Source: Gnetum montanum (taxonomy: Eukaryota > Streptophyta > Gnetopsida > Gnetales > Gnetaceae). Taken from it: a stretch of DNA of 39,317 nt. The DNA is taken from contig MNCI01038320.1 in the NCBI GenBank assembly GCA_015680685.1, positions 1 to 39,317 on the forward strand, read 5' to 3'. Positions 1-10,940 of the stretch are shown one piece after another (positions within the stretch are counted from its first letter, which is position 1; every line of letters starts with the position of its first letter). Below the pieces are notes generated by a model. That model had not been told where the DNA came from, did no database searches, and worked only from the letters and a program-made list of their open reading frames with translations. The position numbers and the translations under genes were made by a program.

Positions 1-660
1 CTAGAGAAAAGGCATGTCTAGTTCCACAGTAGCATTGCTTTAGATTCATAAGTTAGCAGGAATGGGGTTTATCCAGTTGTATTATAGAAAGTAGTTTAGT
101 AGACCCAAAGGGCATGGGATAGTTAGGTATGTCAATTTATTTTGTATTGGTCAACTATGGTTTTGAGTAAATAGATTAGGGATTTGTAGGTTGACTCGGC
201 TTGACCATTGAATTGTGGATAATATGGATATGAGAATGACTAAGTGATTTCATACTTATCATAGAAGTTGCCGACTCCTTTGCTCTTGAATCGAGGTTCA
301 TTGTGGGTACCTATGTGGAGGATACCAAAGCGAGTGATGATTTAGGCTAAGATGAAATGAAAGATATACTTGGGAGAGATAGATTTGAATCCACTTAGTA
401 AAATATGCTATAGCTATTAAAATAAACTAATGATTAGCAAAAGATGAGGTATTGATAGAACCTATGAGATCTAGTCCTCATTTCTGGAAGGGCCATACAT
501 GTTTTAAAGTCCTAAGCTCTTGAGATGGTACATAGATAAGTAGAACATAAAAATGATATATATCATAAATTTTAACTATCATATGCGCATCTCTAGACAT
601 TCGAGGCCACTGGTAATCTAGAGAACTCATGCAAGCTATTAGAGACAGTGATCCTAAGTG
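1..660 (-). pseudogene. Ty3/gypsy integrase remnant (element E1)
   Basis: Reading the minus strand downwards from about 620, one frame gives a decayed retrotransposon integrase core. The YQWP block is followed by WPFQK, a stop, then GLDLIG (around 470-500), which carries the first catalytic Asp. YFTKW lies near 400 and PYYPQFNGQAEST near 195-235, which carries the catalytic Glu of the D,D-35-E triad. The stop sits where Trp is usual (WGLD). The second Asp region needs a frame change near 300. Integrases with the WxLDLIG and NGQAESxNK blocks are typical of the plant Tat lineage of Ty3/gypsy, by family knowledge. The reading runs off the left edge of the window, so the C-terminus and 3' LTR are not seen. 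It follows the RNase H remnant in the order expected for pol. Confidence 0.85.
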
Positions 661-974
661 ACCATCACATACACAGGAATGTGTCTATTCTAAAACCATT
701 CACATTTTATCATGACTTAGGAAATGTAGAATAATGTCTAATGTTAAGATACAATGTAGAATACTAGCATCAATGATAAAAAATGCTTAGAACATTTATG
801 GAGAGTATCTTATTGACATAAAGATAGGTATTTAGAAGTTTCTTTGATTTGCAGGCATTGTATTATGTCTTGATATTGTTTGTCATATTCTAAGTTGACT
901 AAGCTAATGTGTTTTGTGTTTATGAGAGTAATTAACATATCTTAAATTGAGTAAGATAAACAATCTCCAAAAAA

Positions 975-1370
975 AATTAGGATTTACAAGAAGAGTAAAG
1001 GTAGCTAAAGTATCTGCAAGCATATTTTCTAAGTGATGAATATGTGCTAAAAGACATTTCTCAAATTGGGAAATGAGCTGTTTAGCTAAAATAAGATAAG
1101 GATATAGGTGTTCAACTTTTAAAGTGTTTTGGTCATTAACTTGGCAGATTACTAGTTGGAAATCACCTCAACCAAAAGCCTTTGAATTCCTAATTGAATT
1201 ACTAAGAGTAAATCATGATTAAAACCCTCGTATTTGGCTATGTTATTCATACAAGGAAAATTAAATTTGTAAGTTTGATAAATGGGATCCTTACCTCTAT
1301 AATTGAGAATACAAGCTGCATTAGAAACTTGGGTTATGTTAGTGCCATCAAAATACACGTGTGAATAAAA
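975..1370 (-). pseudogene. Plant-type (Tat/archaeal-like) RNase H remnant, E1
   Basis: The minus-strand reading starts YFDGT and continues through MNNIAKYEGF, NLVICQVNDQN and HIHHLENMLADTLATF. This is the additional, archaeal-like RNase H that plant Tat elements carry between the RT-linked RNase H and integrase. The first acidic residue (FDG), the Glu (KYEG) and the last Asp (LADTLA) are present. The usual GDS block reads VIS, so that catalytic Asp is lost. About 130 codons are recognisable, close to a full domain. Upstream of it on this strand there is only about 110 bases before gag-like sequence, so protease, reverse transcriptase and the first RNase H are missing. It is non-functional. 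The domain family call is firm; the lineage call rests on recognition by eye. Confidence 0.85.
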
Positions 1371-1479
1371 TCTTTGTGTGTTAAAGTTGTAATTAGAAGT
1401 AGGTTAGATTCACTTATATCTCATTCCTTAAGAGGGGGTTGAATAATTTTAGTAGAGGACTTTGATAATGGAGCTATTC

Positions 1480-3215
1480 TACTATAGTAGCTTTGCCCTT
1501 AACCTTGTGATGGTCGTGTTTAGCTTCCTTTTTCTTCCTTTGGTCACGTCCACTACCTCTTTGATTCTTTTCTCATCTACAATTCTCAAAGTAGCTTGAA
1601 ATTTTTGGTCCAATGAGTCCCACATTTTATCAACTTGAGCTGATATTTTAGAGATAGATTTTTTGATTGGCAAGGTTTTTTATTTCACCATTTCATCAAG
1701 TGGTGCCTTCTTCTCATTGTCATAGAAACAAACCTTCCTCTCATGGAGGGAGGGATCCCTATTGTACTTTGCTATATTTTCTCTTTTTTAAGCTCATCTT
1801 CTTCCTTATCCACTTGTTTAATTAGCCTTTGAATTTGATGGATCCCTAGCTTCGAAAGCCTCCCTTGGGCATAGATCCCATGAGGTCTCCTCATTTCATT
1901 TTGAAGCCCACCTATGATATGGTGTAGTTGATTCCTTTGAGAATAGCAATGGCCTGGGCATAGAGTACATCTAGTACTTATGATTGAATAGTTCAAGCAT
2001 CGTATTCCATCTCTGGATTCATTCTAGTTCCAAGAACTGGTCCGAACTTTCAACTTCTTTGATGAGTGTTCTGAGAAATAGCTTCAATTTTTGTCATTCA
2101 TTTTCCATGGTTTGTAAGGCACTAACATCATGAAAGGCTTGCAAATGATTTTGTGAATTTGAATTATATCCCCCTTTAAACCTAGGAGCATTATTCATAT
2201 CCAACCATTTGATTTAGTTATCTTTCATGCGCCTTATTAGTACCCTAATAGCCTCTGCAATGTTTAGTATGTTTCTTGTTGCCAACAGGGGCTCATCATA
2301 GTCATAACAGTCTTAGTGACCCCTATCATGGCCATGATGCCTATGACAAGTCTTGCCATCCCTCATTTCTTTGAAGCAATCATCTTCTTGCTACTCATGG
2401 CTATGGTCTCTGTCATTATAGTGGGATTAGTGATCATCCCGATCTCATCATTCACCTTCATCATAGTCCTTGTTGCCTCTATGGCACCAATTGGAGTTGG
2501 AGGAGGGAGACGATGAGGATGAAAAAGGTGAAGAAAAAGGGGATCCACCACCATAGAAATGGCTATTGCTTCCTCTTCTTTCGTTCTTACCATGGTCATC
2601 ATGTTTGTCCTTGTCATGGTGCTTATCTTCGTTCCTGCCTTGACTACCCCCATTCAAGGTCCCCTAATCATGGGATCCATTCTTCCTAGAACTAGGATTA
2701 TCCACAGTAGACTATAATCACTAGTTAAGTGTATTCTTATTAAAGAGAGGAGGAGAATCTATATATTTAGAGGTCCTCGAGAAGAAGTCCTCTTCTTCTT
2801 TATGTGGTTTCAAGAACAAGTGGGTATGGCTCCTTTTGCCTTTTAAGGCCTCATATCATGCTTCCATCAACTAATCTTTCTTTTTGTATGCCTTTATGGG
2901 ATGATAATCCTGATAGGCATGATCTTGCACTTTTTACTTAGAGTTAAGTCTTGCAATGCTCATCCAGATAAGATTGTTCAATAGCATTGTAGGCATATAG
3001 TGATCGGGAGGGAGCACGATATTGCCTTCCATGTTCCTCCACTGTAACTACTCATCCTGACGTAGGATGAATGTGAAGTCCAGTGTATTATCGTTTGGAT
3101 GAATGTAGATTACATTAAACTGTCACAACACTAGCATCTTATGACCTTCTTATCTTTGTTGATTGGAATCACTTGTAAAGAGTGATGGAGAGTTCTTCTT
3201 AGAATAAGAAGCCAT
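1480..3215 (-). pseudogene. Ty3/gypsy gag remnant (element E1)
   Basis: This gag homologue begins MASYSKKNSPSLF at 3215 and continues with several frames and stops. Landmarks match the gag of E2 one for one. DFTFILRQDEQLQW (near 3060) pairs with DFTYILHQDE, and a Ser/Gly/Asp/His-rich low-complexity stretch (2450-2660) follows. NQLHHIIGG and IYAQGRLSKLGIHQIQRL (1780-1920) pair with QLHHIIDG and VYAQGRLFELRAH. DKMWDSLDQKFQATLRIV (near 1600) pairs with KLWDSLDEKFQNTMKIV. Gag forms the cytoplasmic particle that packages element RNA. The zinc knuckle expected after the last block is not seen; the reading breaks just before it. The start is chosen because it lies about 130 bases from the PBS, the same spacing as in E2. 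Confidence 0.85.
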
Positions 3216-3343
3216 GTTAGGTCTTAAGAAAAAGAGTATGTATGTGTTATTATTATTTCTCTTAATGATTTTGACTTTAGGATTTGTTACAATGTCATTG
3301 AATGATTTCAATAACATCCTAGGTAGCGCATGTAGCTAACTAA

Positions 3344-3363
3344 TGTCCTCAACAATAATGTCA
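3344..3363 (-). other. Primer-binding site of E1 (tRNA-Asp type, decayed)
   Basis: On the minus strand this reads TGACATTATTGTTGAGGACA. It lines up with the tRNA-Asp-complementary PBS of plant gypsy elements (TGGCGCCGTTGCCGGGGA), and every difference is a transition. It lies one base inside the LTR end TCATCA and about 130 bases before the gag start, as in E2. Confidence 0.8.
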
Positions 3364-3364
3364 A

Positions 3365-3715
3365 TGATGAGCGATGAGTATATCCTATGCCCAACCATAT
3401 GAATCACAAGTGTCCACTAGAAATTTGGTTGAATTTTGTAGACTTTAGTTTTCTAAATGTACATTATCTAGGTAGTGAACCTAAAGATGGGATCATTGTC
3501 TTGTTGGTTCCACTTATGTAAGTATAAGCATATGGTTAAGTGTAACTAAGGCACATGATTTGTATAACTTTATATTTTTATCTATTTTAGCCTAAGTGTA
3601 AAACAAGGTAATTAAGTATTAATTAATATAATGAACTATCTAATACCTTTAGTTATTTTGTAGTATCCAGTCCCACTTGCATTATACATCTTGAATGCAT
3701 TACAACGCTACTGGG
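3365..3715 (-). repeat. E1 5' LTR, U5-proximal part (interrupted by E2)
   Basis: This is the U5 end of the minus-strand E1 5' LTR. It ends in TCATCA at 3365 and shares the ATTCATATGGTTGGGCATAGG block with the ends of the E2 LTRs. At its other end the LTR stops at CTGGG (3711-3715) and resumes after E2 at CTAGG (17117-17121). Joining the two flanks restores an alignment with the matching part of the E2 LTR. The full LTR would be about 820 bp. Confidence 0.85.
3711..3715. other. Target-site duplication of E2, left copy
   Basis: CTGGG directly precedes the TGATGA start of the E2 5' LTR. The right copy at 17117-17121 reads CTAGG, a single G-to-A transition. Confidence 0.8.
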
Positions 3716-4659
3716 TGATGAGTATCAAAGCATCGTGTTAACGGGCCCCCATTAATGTGGCCTCATCAATGGGGTCCCATTTACATGGTGTTGTCCTATC
3801 AACAGGGACACAACGACGTAGTGTTTGCTATATCTATGGGGCCCTGTCTATGTGGTACTATAGCAAAAACTATAAATATGAGCTCCTAGTCATGTTTATG
3901 GATAATTCTAGTCATAGTAGTAGTAGAGCTCTTGTAATTCGCCTATTTGAAAATTAGAATATTTTTCTAAGTGCCCATAGTAGGATTTAGAAAGTGTACG
4001 AATCTTTATTCGAGAACTATTGTACCTGAACCATACTAGTGTGTACAACAATAAAGAAAAGCCTTTTGATCAAACCTTGCAACACTTAGAATAGATTAAT
4101 GATTTATTTATGAATTTATCATTTTCATTAATTATTCTATTAATTAAGCTAAATTAGACTTTGAGTGATTAGTTAATTAATTAAGCTTAATAGATCAAAC
4201 ACATAAGTATGACCGTTTTGAGCGTAAACACATATTCACATGGTAATCCCAACAATGTTATTGCTTGGTGTGCCCATTAGTGTAGCACTTGGTAACCTAG
4301 TAGTGGATATGTGGGTTCAGAATGTGTATGAAAAGTAAGACTGGATGCTTATGTTAGGACTAGTTAGAGATTAGTTAGTTAATTAAACTAAATTGGTTGT
4401 TAAATTACTTCATCTCTCTACTTTAAGCACCAAAGAATATAAAACATAAAATAATAAAAATCATATGCCTCGATTACACTTAACTATACCATATGCATCA
4501 CAAGTGTAATTGGAAATACAATGAACAACCATTAGGGCAAGGTTCACATCCTAGAAGACTTGTATCAAAAACTATAGAGTCTATGGAATTTGACTAGATC
4601 ATGCGTGAATGCTTTGTGAATCATATGGTTGGATGTAGGACTACCTCAACTACTCATCA
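3716..4659 (+). repeat. 5' LTR of E2
   Basis: The 944-bp LTR is bounded by TGATGA and TCATCA, a perfect 6-bp terminal inverted repeat. The U3 holds repeated short motifs of the type TCAATGGGGTCC and TCTATGGGGCCC. A TATA box (TATAAATATG) lies at 3871-3880 and a polyadenylation signal AATAAA at 4050-4055, so R probably runs from about 3900 to about 4080. It aligns along its length with 16157-17116. A 66-codon open frame inside it is chance. Confidence 0.93.
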
Positions 4660-4660
4660 T

Positions 4661-4680
4661 TGGCACCATTATCGAGGACT
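4661..4680 (+). other. Primer-binding site of E2 (tRNA-Asp type)
   Basis: TGGCACCATTATCGAGGACT follows the LTR end after one base. Compared with the intact plant tRNA-Asp PBS it differs only by transitions, mostly at former CpG positions. This site would prime minus-strand DNA synthesis. Confidence 0.85.
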
Positions 4681-4810
4681 CTATTTGTTGAAATGTGTGC
4701 TATCTAGGATAAGTGAATATCATTAATATCATTGGACAAACCCCAAGGTTGACATCATTATCAATTATATAATTACAAAAGCACACTGATAATTTTATTT
4801 GTTTTGCAAA

Positions 4811-7110
4811 ATGTATTCTTCTTCTCATAGGCATGATGATGTTAAACTATCAGTTCCACAATAGTGCAAGCCAATATATACTCATCCAGATGAGTATGTG
4901 CCTGATTTCACCTACATCTTGCATCAAGATGAATAACTGTGGTGGTGAGACACGGAAGACAACATTGTAATGCCTCCTAATCAATCTATGCTAGGGATGT
5001 TGCTTCAAACCTTTATGAAGTTAGAAATCCAGGTTCTTCAAGAGGAATATGTTGTGAATAGTTATGAAACTCATAACTACCATCCCACTACAACGCAATG
5101 CAGGAGAGATCAACACCAAGAGAAGCACCATAAGTTATGAAGGTGAAACACTTCACCAATCCCTTATTCTTGCTAAACCAAACGGAAAATGAGGATCCTC
5201 CCTTTGGGGATTCTCAACATGAAGAATCTCCAACCCTTGTTATTGGTGATGAGGGTGTGGCCTTAAACCTGCTATCCACTATTAACAAACTAGGTTTAAG
5301 AAAAAGTGGCAGTTAAGGCAGAAACTCGAGCAAGCATCATGATGACAAGGAATCTAAGAATTGTGGTTGTGACAAGTAAAGATGTGGTAGACATCATAGT
5401 GATGGTGGTGGTCCACCTTCCTCTTCATCCTGTTCATCCAATTCTGAACATTCCTCTTCATCTTCTAGTTTTGATAGAAGTCATAGGAGAAATAATCAAA
5501 ATGAAGGTGATCAACAAGACAACAATGATCATAGAGCCTGCTAAGAATAAAGGGGTGGCAGAAACCATCATCGGAATCATCAACATAATGATGATGATGA
5601 ACCTTTGTTGGCAACTTGAAGCATGCTTAACATTGTAGAGGTAGTAAAGATCCCAACTAGGCATGTGAAAGATAGTTGGATCAAGTACTTAGACATGAAC
5701 AATATCCCAAGATTTGAGGGGGGATATAGATCTGATATGCAAAACTATCTACAAGCCTTTCATGATGCCTACGCCTTACAAGACATCAAAAATGATTGGA
5801 AAAAATTAAAGCTATTCCCCAAGACATTCATCAAAGAGGATGAAAGGTGGTACCAATCCTTAGAGTTGGAGTCTATTTGCCAATAGAGTACAATGCTTGA
5901 GCTATTCAATGAAAAATACCAAGCATACTCTAGAGTGTCTAATCTAAGAAGGTAAATCCAAGGCTAGAAATAGGGAATACATGAACCCTTGGATGCCACC
6001 ATGGATAGATATTATTCTCTTTTATACCAATGCCTTAGCCATGGCTATTTTCAAAAGGAACAACTCCACCACATCATAGATGGGCTTAGAGCAAAAACCA
6101 AAGGAACTTTTGGGGTCTATGCCCAAGGGAGACTATTTGAACTAAGAGCTCATTAGATACAAAGGTTGATAGAGCAGGTAGCAAAAGAAGAAGGTGAGTT
6201 GTGAAAAAGGAAAAGTATAGAAGAATATATAATAAAGATCCTTCTATTAGGAAAAGGGAGGTTTGATTTTGTGATGAGGAGGAGTTACCACTCGATGAAG
6301 TGATGAATAAGAAAACCTTACCCATTTAAAAATCTATTTATGATATTTTGGTAAAGGTTGGAAAACTATGGGATTCTTTAGATGAGAAATTCCAAAATAC
6401 TATGAAGATTGTTAAAGAATCTAAAGAGTATAATAGTGATCATGACCACAGGAGGCAAAAAGAAGCTAAACGTGCCTACCAAAGAGGTAAGGACAAAGTT
6501 GTTTTAGTAGAAGAAGTTGTGGAGATAGACTTTGATGAAGATGGCAGATGTGATATTTGTTAATATGACCATCCTAAGGGATGTTTTCTTATCATGTCAC
6601 ACTTACAAGAGTCTGGAATGTATGCTTTAAATCCATGAATAGCAAGAAGGCAAGCACCTAGAAGGTTGTTCTATCCTTAGGGCAATCCAAGGCAGTTCTA
6701 TTAGCAACAACTAGCTTACTATCCAAGTAGAGCTCCACCACAATCATATGAGCAATACTAGCAGTGGCAGCAACCATAGTCATGGGGAATACCACTGCCA
6801 AGATAACAATACCCTTACAAACAACTAGATTCATATAGGTACTATGTTCATTAATCTATTTCTCCATGCAGCTCTACATGCCATGCCTCATTTCAACATC
6901 ACTATTACCCTTCAGAGTACCATCAAACTCATTCATCATCTACTCAAGGGAAGAACCCATATCCTTACCATCCTCTACATCCATCTGCATACATCCCTCC
7001 ACCCTCAACTTAGTCACCTCCTACTCCATCCATGTAAGGAAAAATTCCCCTAGAACCACAACAACAAAATTCCATGAGGACTATACATTTACAACTAGAA
7101 TTACAACCTA
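4811..7110 (+). pseudogene. gag of E2, with Tyr/Pro/Gln-rich tail
   Basis: The start MYSSSHRHDDVK lies 130 bases after the PBS. Next come YTHPDEYVPDFTYILHQDE (4870-4940) and a Ser/Asp/His/Asn-rich linker (5290-5600). The gag core follows in another frame from 5623 (WIKYLDMNNIPRFEGGYRSD, RWYQSLELESICQ), with DRYYSLLYQCLSHGYFQKEQ and QLHHIIDGL (6000-6080) and KLWDSLDEKFQNTMKIV (6360-6410). Near 6550 CDIC, a stop, YDHPKGCF resembles the first half of a CCHC zinc knuckle. Downstream, to about 7050, the reading is rich in Tyr, Pro, Gln, Ser and His. The protein would form the capsid and bind element RNA. At least four frame changes and many stops, mainly at Gln and Trp positions, show it is dead. 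Confidence 0.88.
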
Positions 7111-7299
7111 GTGGTTTAGACAATCGCTCTAGGAAATGACCATTTTTTTAACCCAATAGTCCTCCCAAATCCTCATAACGTAATGCAGTTGGTTACCTTA
7201 TATCTTCAACACCATCATCCTTTGCATTAAACACATTCAAGAGTCCTTCAAACCAAACACCACATTAGATCTGCACTATGATGTTAACTCATGTGTTTT

Positions 7300-7780
7300 T
7301 TTATTAGATCAAGGCTGGAAACCTTCCCATGAAGAGATATGACCTAGGAAGTTTTCTTATTTACTTACAGATCGATGGAAATGAGCCATGTAAGGCTCTT
7401 CTTGATTCTGGTTCTAGTGTCAATTTCATCTCCCATGACATGTATAAGGCCTAGAACCTACTGCCTCTTAAGAAGAGAAACATCCATTTGGAATTAACAG
7501 ATTAATTAATCACTATCCCTTTGGGATTAGTGGAAGATATTGTGACCATAGTTTGTGGGTAGTCCTATTCTACCAATTTTCTAATGATCAAGGTAGAAAA
7601 CTGCAAAGGCGACTTCCCCATCATTATGGGAAGGACATGGTTAAGCACGGTTGATGCACAAATGGGCATAAGGGAGCTCTCCTTGAAAATCTCTAATGAA
7701 ATTGAATTAGAATGACTAGAGAAAAAGCATGTTCCATGCATTGTGTATAGCCATAATAGGTGCAATTACATGTAGAAAAT
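7300..7780 (+). pseudogene. Retropepsin-like aspartic protease region of E2
   Basis: The plus-strand reading contains LDSGSSVNFIS, with the catalytic Asp of DSG at 7404-7412, preceded by IDGNEPCKAL. It continues through LTD, LITIPLGLVEDIVTIV and FPIIMGRTWLSTVDAQMG (7615-7665). This is the pattern of plant gypsy protease domains: a DSG active site, then a flap-side beta segment, then the ILGRxWL block. It would cleave the polyprotein. A stop falls in MYKA*NLL and others follow, and the frame to RT is interrupted. The antisense open frame at 7565-7765 is a shadow of this region. Confidence 0.88.
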
Positions 7781-8089
7781 CTAGTTCATCAAAAGTACAT
7801 TTCTCAAAGCATGCAATCAGTCTATACATGAAAGATATCCAAAGGTGCTTGTATGTAACAGCCAAAAAATAGGAGGGCATCTAGTGGCTGATAGTTGACT
7901 ATAACGGTAGCACACTATGCATGGAACCTATTGAGCGCCTAACATGTACTTATATTAAAATCATTAATGAACTTGAGCAAGTTCATCACCAACTCTCTGA
8001 TGACGAAGATGATGATAACTGTTGGGGAGAGTTGGAAATACATGATAATTTTAGGTAGAAGCCCATAGAATTAAAAACTATACTAGCTA

Positions 8090-8900
8090 GCATGAAGTAT
8101 GCATTTTAAAATAATGGCAAGCCCATTATAATTAATGTAAATATTGCTTCCAAACAAAAAGGCAAGCTGTTGATGGTGGTCAAAAAATGGCCAATAGTCT
8201 TTGCTTAGTAATATCCCGAACTATCTAGAATTGATCCATGAATATGCTAGCATCGTATCTACATTGACCTGACCATGAAAACAAGAAGATAGCCACAAAG
8301 ATGGTTGAACCCCAAATTGAAGTAGATCATCAAAGAGGAAATAGTACAACTCCTCAAGGTAAGGTTCTTCTATCCCATCTTGGACAGTGAGTGGGTTATC
8401 CCACTTGTAATTATGTGAAAGAAAGATGATAAGTGATGGGTTTGCATCAACTTCAAGGTATTGAATATGGAAACATTTAAAGATCATTTTACATTGTCAT
8501 TTGTGGACCAAGTGTTGGACACCATATCTAGGCATTGCTATTATAGCTTCTTAGATGGTTATAGTGCTATAACCAAATCCAAATTACACTAGAAGATCAA
8601 GCCAAAACAACATTCACAAGTCCTTAGGGGACTTTTGCATATTGTAAGATGTTGTTTAGTCTATGCAATATCCCTGCAACATTTGAACACCTGGTACTTA
8701 GCATTTTTCAACAGTAGATTGGTAGCAGGGTAGAAGTCTTTATGGATGACTTCTCTACCTATGGGGATACATTTGAGTAAGCACTATATCACCTTGAGTA
8801 GGTAGTGAAAAGATGTGTTGAAACAAACATTATGCTTAGCAGAAAAACCATCTAATGGTCTAGGAGGACATAGTACTAGGGTACCAAATTTCACAAAAAG
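8090..8900 (+). pseudogene. Reverse transcriptase of E2
   Basis: RT landmarks appear in order with stops between them: IKEEIVQLLK and FYPILDSEWVIPLVIM (8320-8410), DDKWWVCINFKVLN (8425-8470), YYSFLDGYSAI (8540-8575), GTFAYCKMLFSLCNIPATFE (8625-8690), and VFMDDFSTYGDTFE (8735-8780). FMDD is the counterpart of the YxDD catalytic box, and the LDG block carries the first catalytic Asp. The enzyme would copy element RNA into DNA in the particle. It aligns at normal length with plant gypsy RT. The stops fall mostly where Gln or Trp is expected, fitting C-to-T decay of a methylated repeat. Confidence 0.9.
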
Positions 8901-9550
8901 GGATTGAGGTAGACCCAGAAAAGATAAGGGTCATCCAATGAATCACACACCAACCAGAGATAGTTAAAGATATCCAATCATTCCTTGGATACATTGGCTA
9001 CTATCGATGGTTTATAGAGAATTTCTTTAAGATCTCAAAGCTGTTAGTCGAGCTCATAAAGAAAGATGCTCCATTCATATGGACCAAGGAGTATGAACAT
9101 GCATTTCAATTATTAAAATAAAGACTCATAGAAACTCTAATTCTACTCATAGAAACTCTAATTCTATGGGTACCAAATTGGTCCAGACCATTTCACATAA
9201 TGATTGACATATCTAATTATGCCTTGGGAGCCATGCTTACAAAGTTGGACAATAAGAAGCATTCATACTACATCCATTGTGCAAGTCAAAGCATTGTGGG
9301 CACACATTTAAATTACACCACAATTGCGAAAGAACTAATGGTGGTGGTGTATGCTCTTGAAAAGTTTAGGCATTGTGTGCTTGGCTACAAAGTGTTTGTG
9401 CACATAGATCATAGTGCCATCTGCTTCTTCATGAATAAGCTAACAGTGAGCCCTTGTATCATATGGTGGCTCATGATTTTGCAGGAACTCGATCTCACAG
9501 TGGTAGATCATAAAGAGACTAAGAATGTGGTCACTGACCATCTCTCTTAG
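8900..9550 (+). pseudogene. RT-linked RNase H of E2
   Basis: The RT connection (SFLGYIGYYRWF near 8980-9010) leads into an open stretch from about 9140 to 9550. It reads MIDISNYALGAML (Asp of the DxS block), IAKELMVVVYALEKFRHCV (Glu) and VFVHIDHSAI (Asp), and ends DHKETKNVVTDHLS before a stop where Arg or Gln would be usual. The last block is the ENxVADHLSR motif common to Athila-type elements. At 116 codons without a stop this is one of the best-kept parts of the pol gene. It would degrade the RNA strand of the RNA-DNA hybrid. No second plant-type RNase H follows, unlike E1. A short direct duplication (ACTCTAATTCTACTCATAGA unit, near 9131-9165) lies just before it. Confidence 0.9.
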
Positions 9551-9559
9551 TTAAGATGG

Positions 9560-10940
9560 AATAATAAAGGGAAGAAGAGTTCGTTGTTTGATCAATTTCT
9601 AGACAAACTCCTCTTTGCAGGAGTAATAAATGATCAAGTGCCAACTGAACCAAAATGATATGATGACATCCTCACTTACCTTCTTACTTAAGAGATGCCA
9701 CAAGATTTGGACTTTAGGAGGAAATAACAATTTTTCCATCGAGCAAAGTACTTCATGGAAATCAACGAACACCTTTACAAGGTTTGTGTCGATTGCCTAG
9801 TTCATTGGTATGTCCTTGATATGAACCAATTGCACATTCTATAGGATGCTCATGAAGGCCCTTGTGGAGGCCAATATGCAAGGAGATGCATGTCCATAAA
9901 AATCCTGATGGTAGAATACTATTGGCTTACAATCTTTAGGAATGCCCACTAATTTTCCCTATCTTATGAATGTTGGCAATGAGATGGTGGGATGACCACT
10001 TAAATGGAAGGTCCTCAATAGTGGATTCAACCATTGAAGCCCTTTGAAATATGGGGCATTGACTTCATGGGTCCCATCACACCCATGTCCAATGGAAAGG
10101 CATACATCATCGTAGCAAGTGACTACTACACTAAATGGGCAAAAGTAGTAGTCATCATCGATTGTACATCATTTACTGCTACTCAATTTGTACAAAAAAA
10201 TGTCATAAATCAGTTTGGGGTGCCATGTGCACTAATTTCTGACAATGAAACCCATTTTATAGGTGCTACTTTTCGAAAGTTGATGCACCGCTTGGGGGTT
10301 GAACATAAATTAGCAACATCTTATCATCCCCAAGCCAATGGTTAAGAAGATGTAACTAATCGGGAGATCACAAATATCCTAACAAGGACCATAAGCAAAT
10401 ATAGGAGAGATTGGAGCACAAAACTCAACAATGCCCTTTGGGCGTACTGCTCAACATGGAAACTCCCTATTAGCTACTCTTCCTATGAGTTAGTGTATGG
10501 GAAACTTCCAATGCTCCTGATTCAATCTGAGCTCCTTACACTCTGAACAACCTGTGAACTGAACCTTGACCTAAGTCTAGCATAAAAGGAAAGATTGATC
10601 AACCTCAACATGCTAGATGAAAACCAATTAGTAGTCCTATCTTTAAATCAAGTGCACAAAGCATTTAGAAAACAATGACATGACCTTAGAATACGAAAAG
10701 TGAAATTTCAACTTGGGGATAAGGTTCTTTACTAGAATCCCACACACGTACCTCAGAAAAGAAAATTCCAGATGTTGTGGAAGGAACCTTATATAATTGA
10801 TGAAACCTTTCCTTCTAAGGCCATGAGCATATACAAACTTGAGAGCCCAAATGAAAAGAAATTGATCAACATACAATAAGTGAAGCTTTTCCATGAGCTT
10901 AGGCAAGCCAATGCAAAAAATACCTCGATGGATGGATAAC
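9560..10940 (+). pseudogene. Integrase of E2
   Basis: A worn HHCC-type zinc-binding region (DAHEGPCGGQYARRCM, near 9850) precedes an open core from 10034. There PFEIWGIDFMGP gives the first catalytic Asp (residue 10 of that stretch) and LISDNETHF the second (residue 70). The third acidic position, 35 residues on, reads Asp in place of Glu, right after a stop that replaces Gln in HPQANGQ. Downstream blocks follow: NREITNILTRTISKYRRDW, ALWAYCSTWKLPISYSSYE, LVYGKLPML, KVKFQLGDKVLY, WKEPYIIDETF and YKLE, the last in a GPYxV-type C-terminal domain. It would insert element DNA into the chromosome, leaving the 5-bp duplication seen here. Family length is normal. Confidence 0.92.

Noticed and set aside
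2316-2657. Open frames on both strands of the E1 gag linker
   Set aside because: Only the minus frame matching the gag low-complexity region (SNSHFYGGGSPF) fits the E2 alignment; the others are shadows.
5306-5638. 110-codon open frame on the plus strand
   Set aside because: It overlaps the Ser/Asp/His-rich linker of E2 gag in another frame; the gag frame aligns with E1, this one does not.
7565-7765. 66-codon minus-strand open frame
   Set aside because: Antisense of the protease region of E2.
8221-8487. 88-codon minus-strand open frame
   Set aside because: Antisense of the reverse transcriptase of E2.
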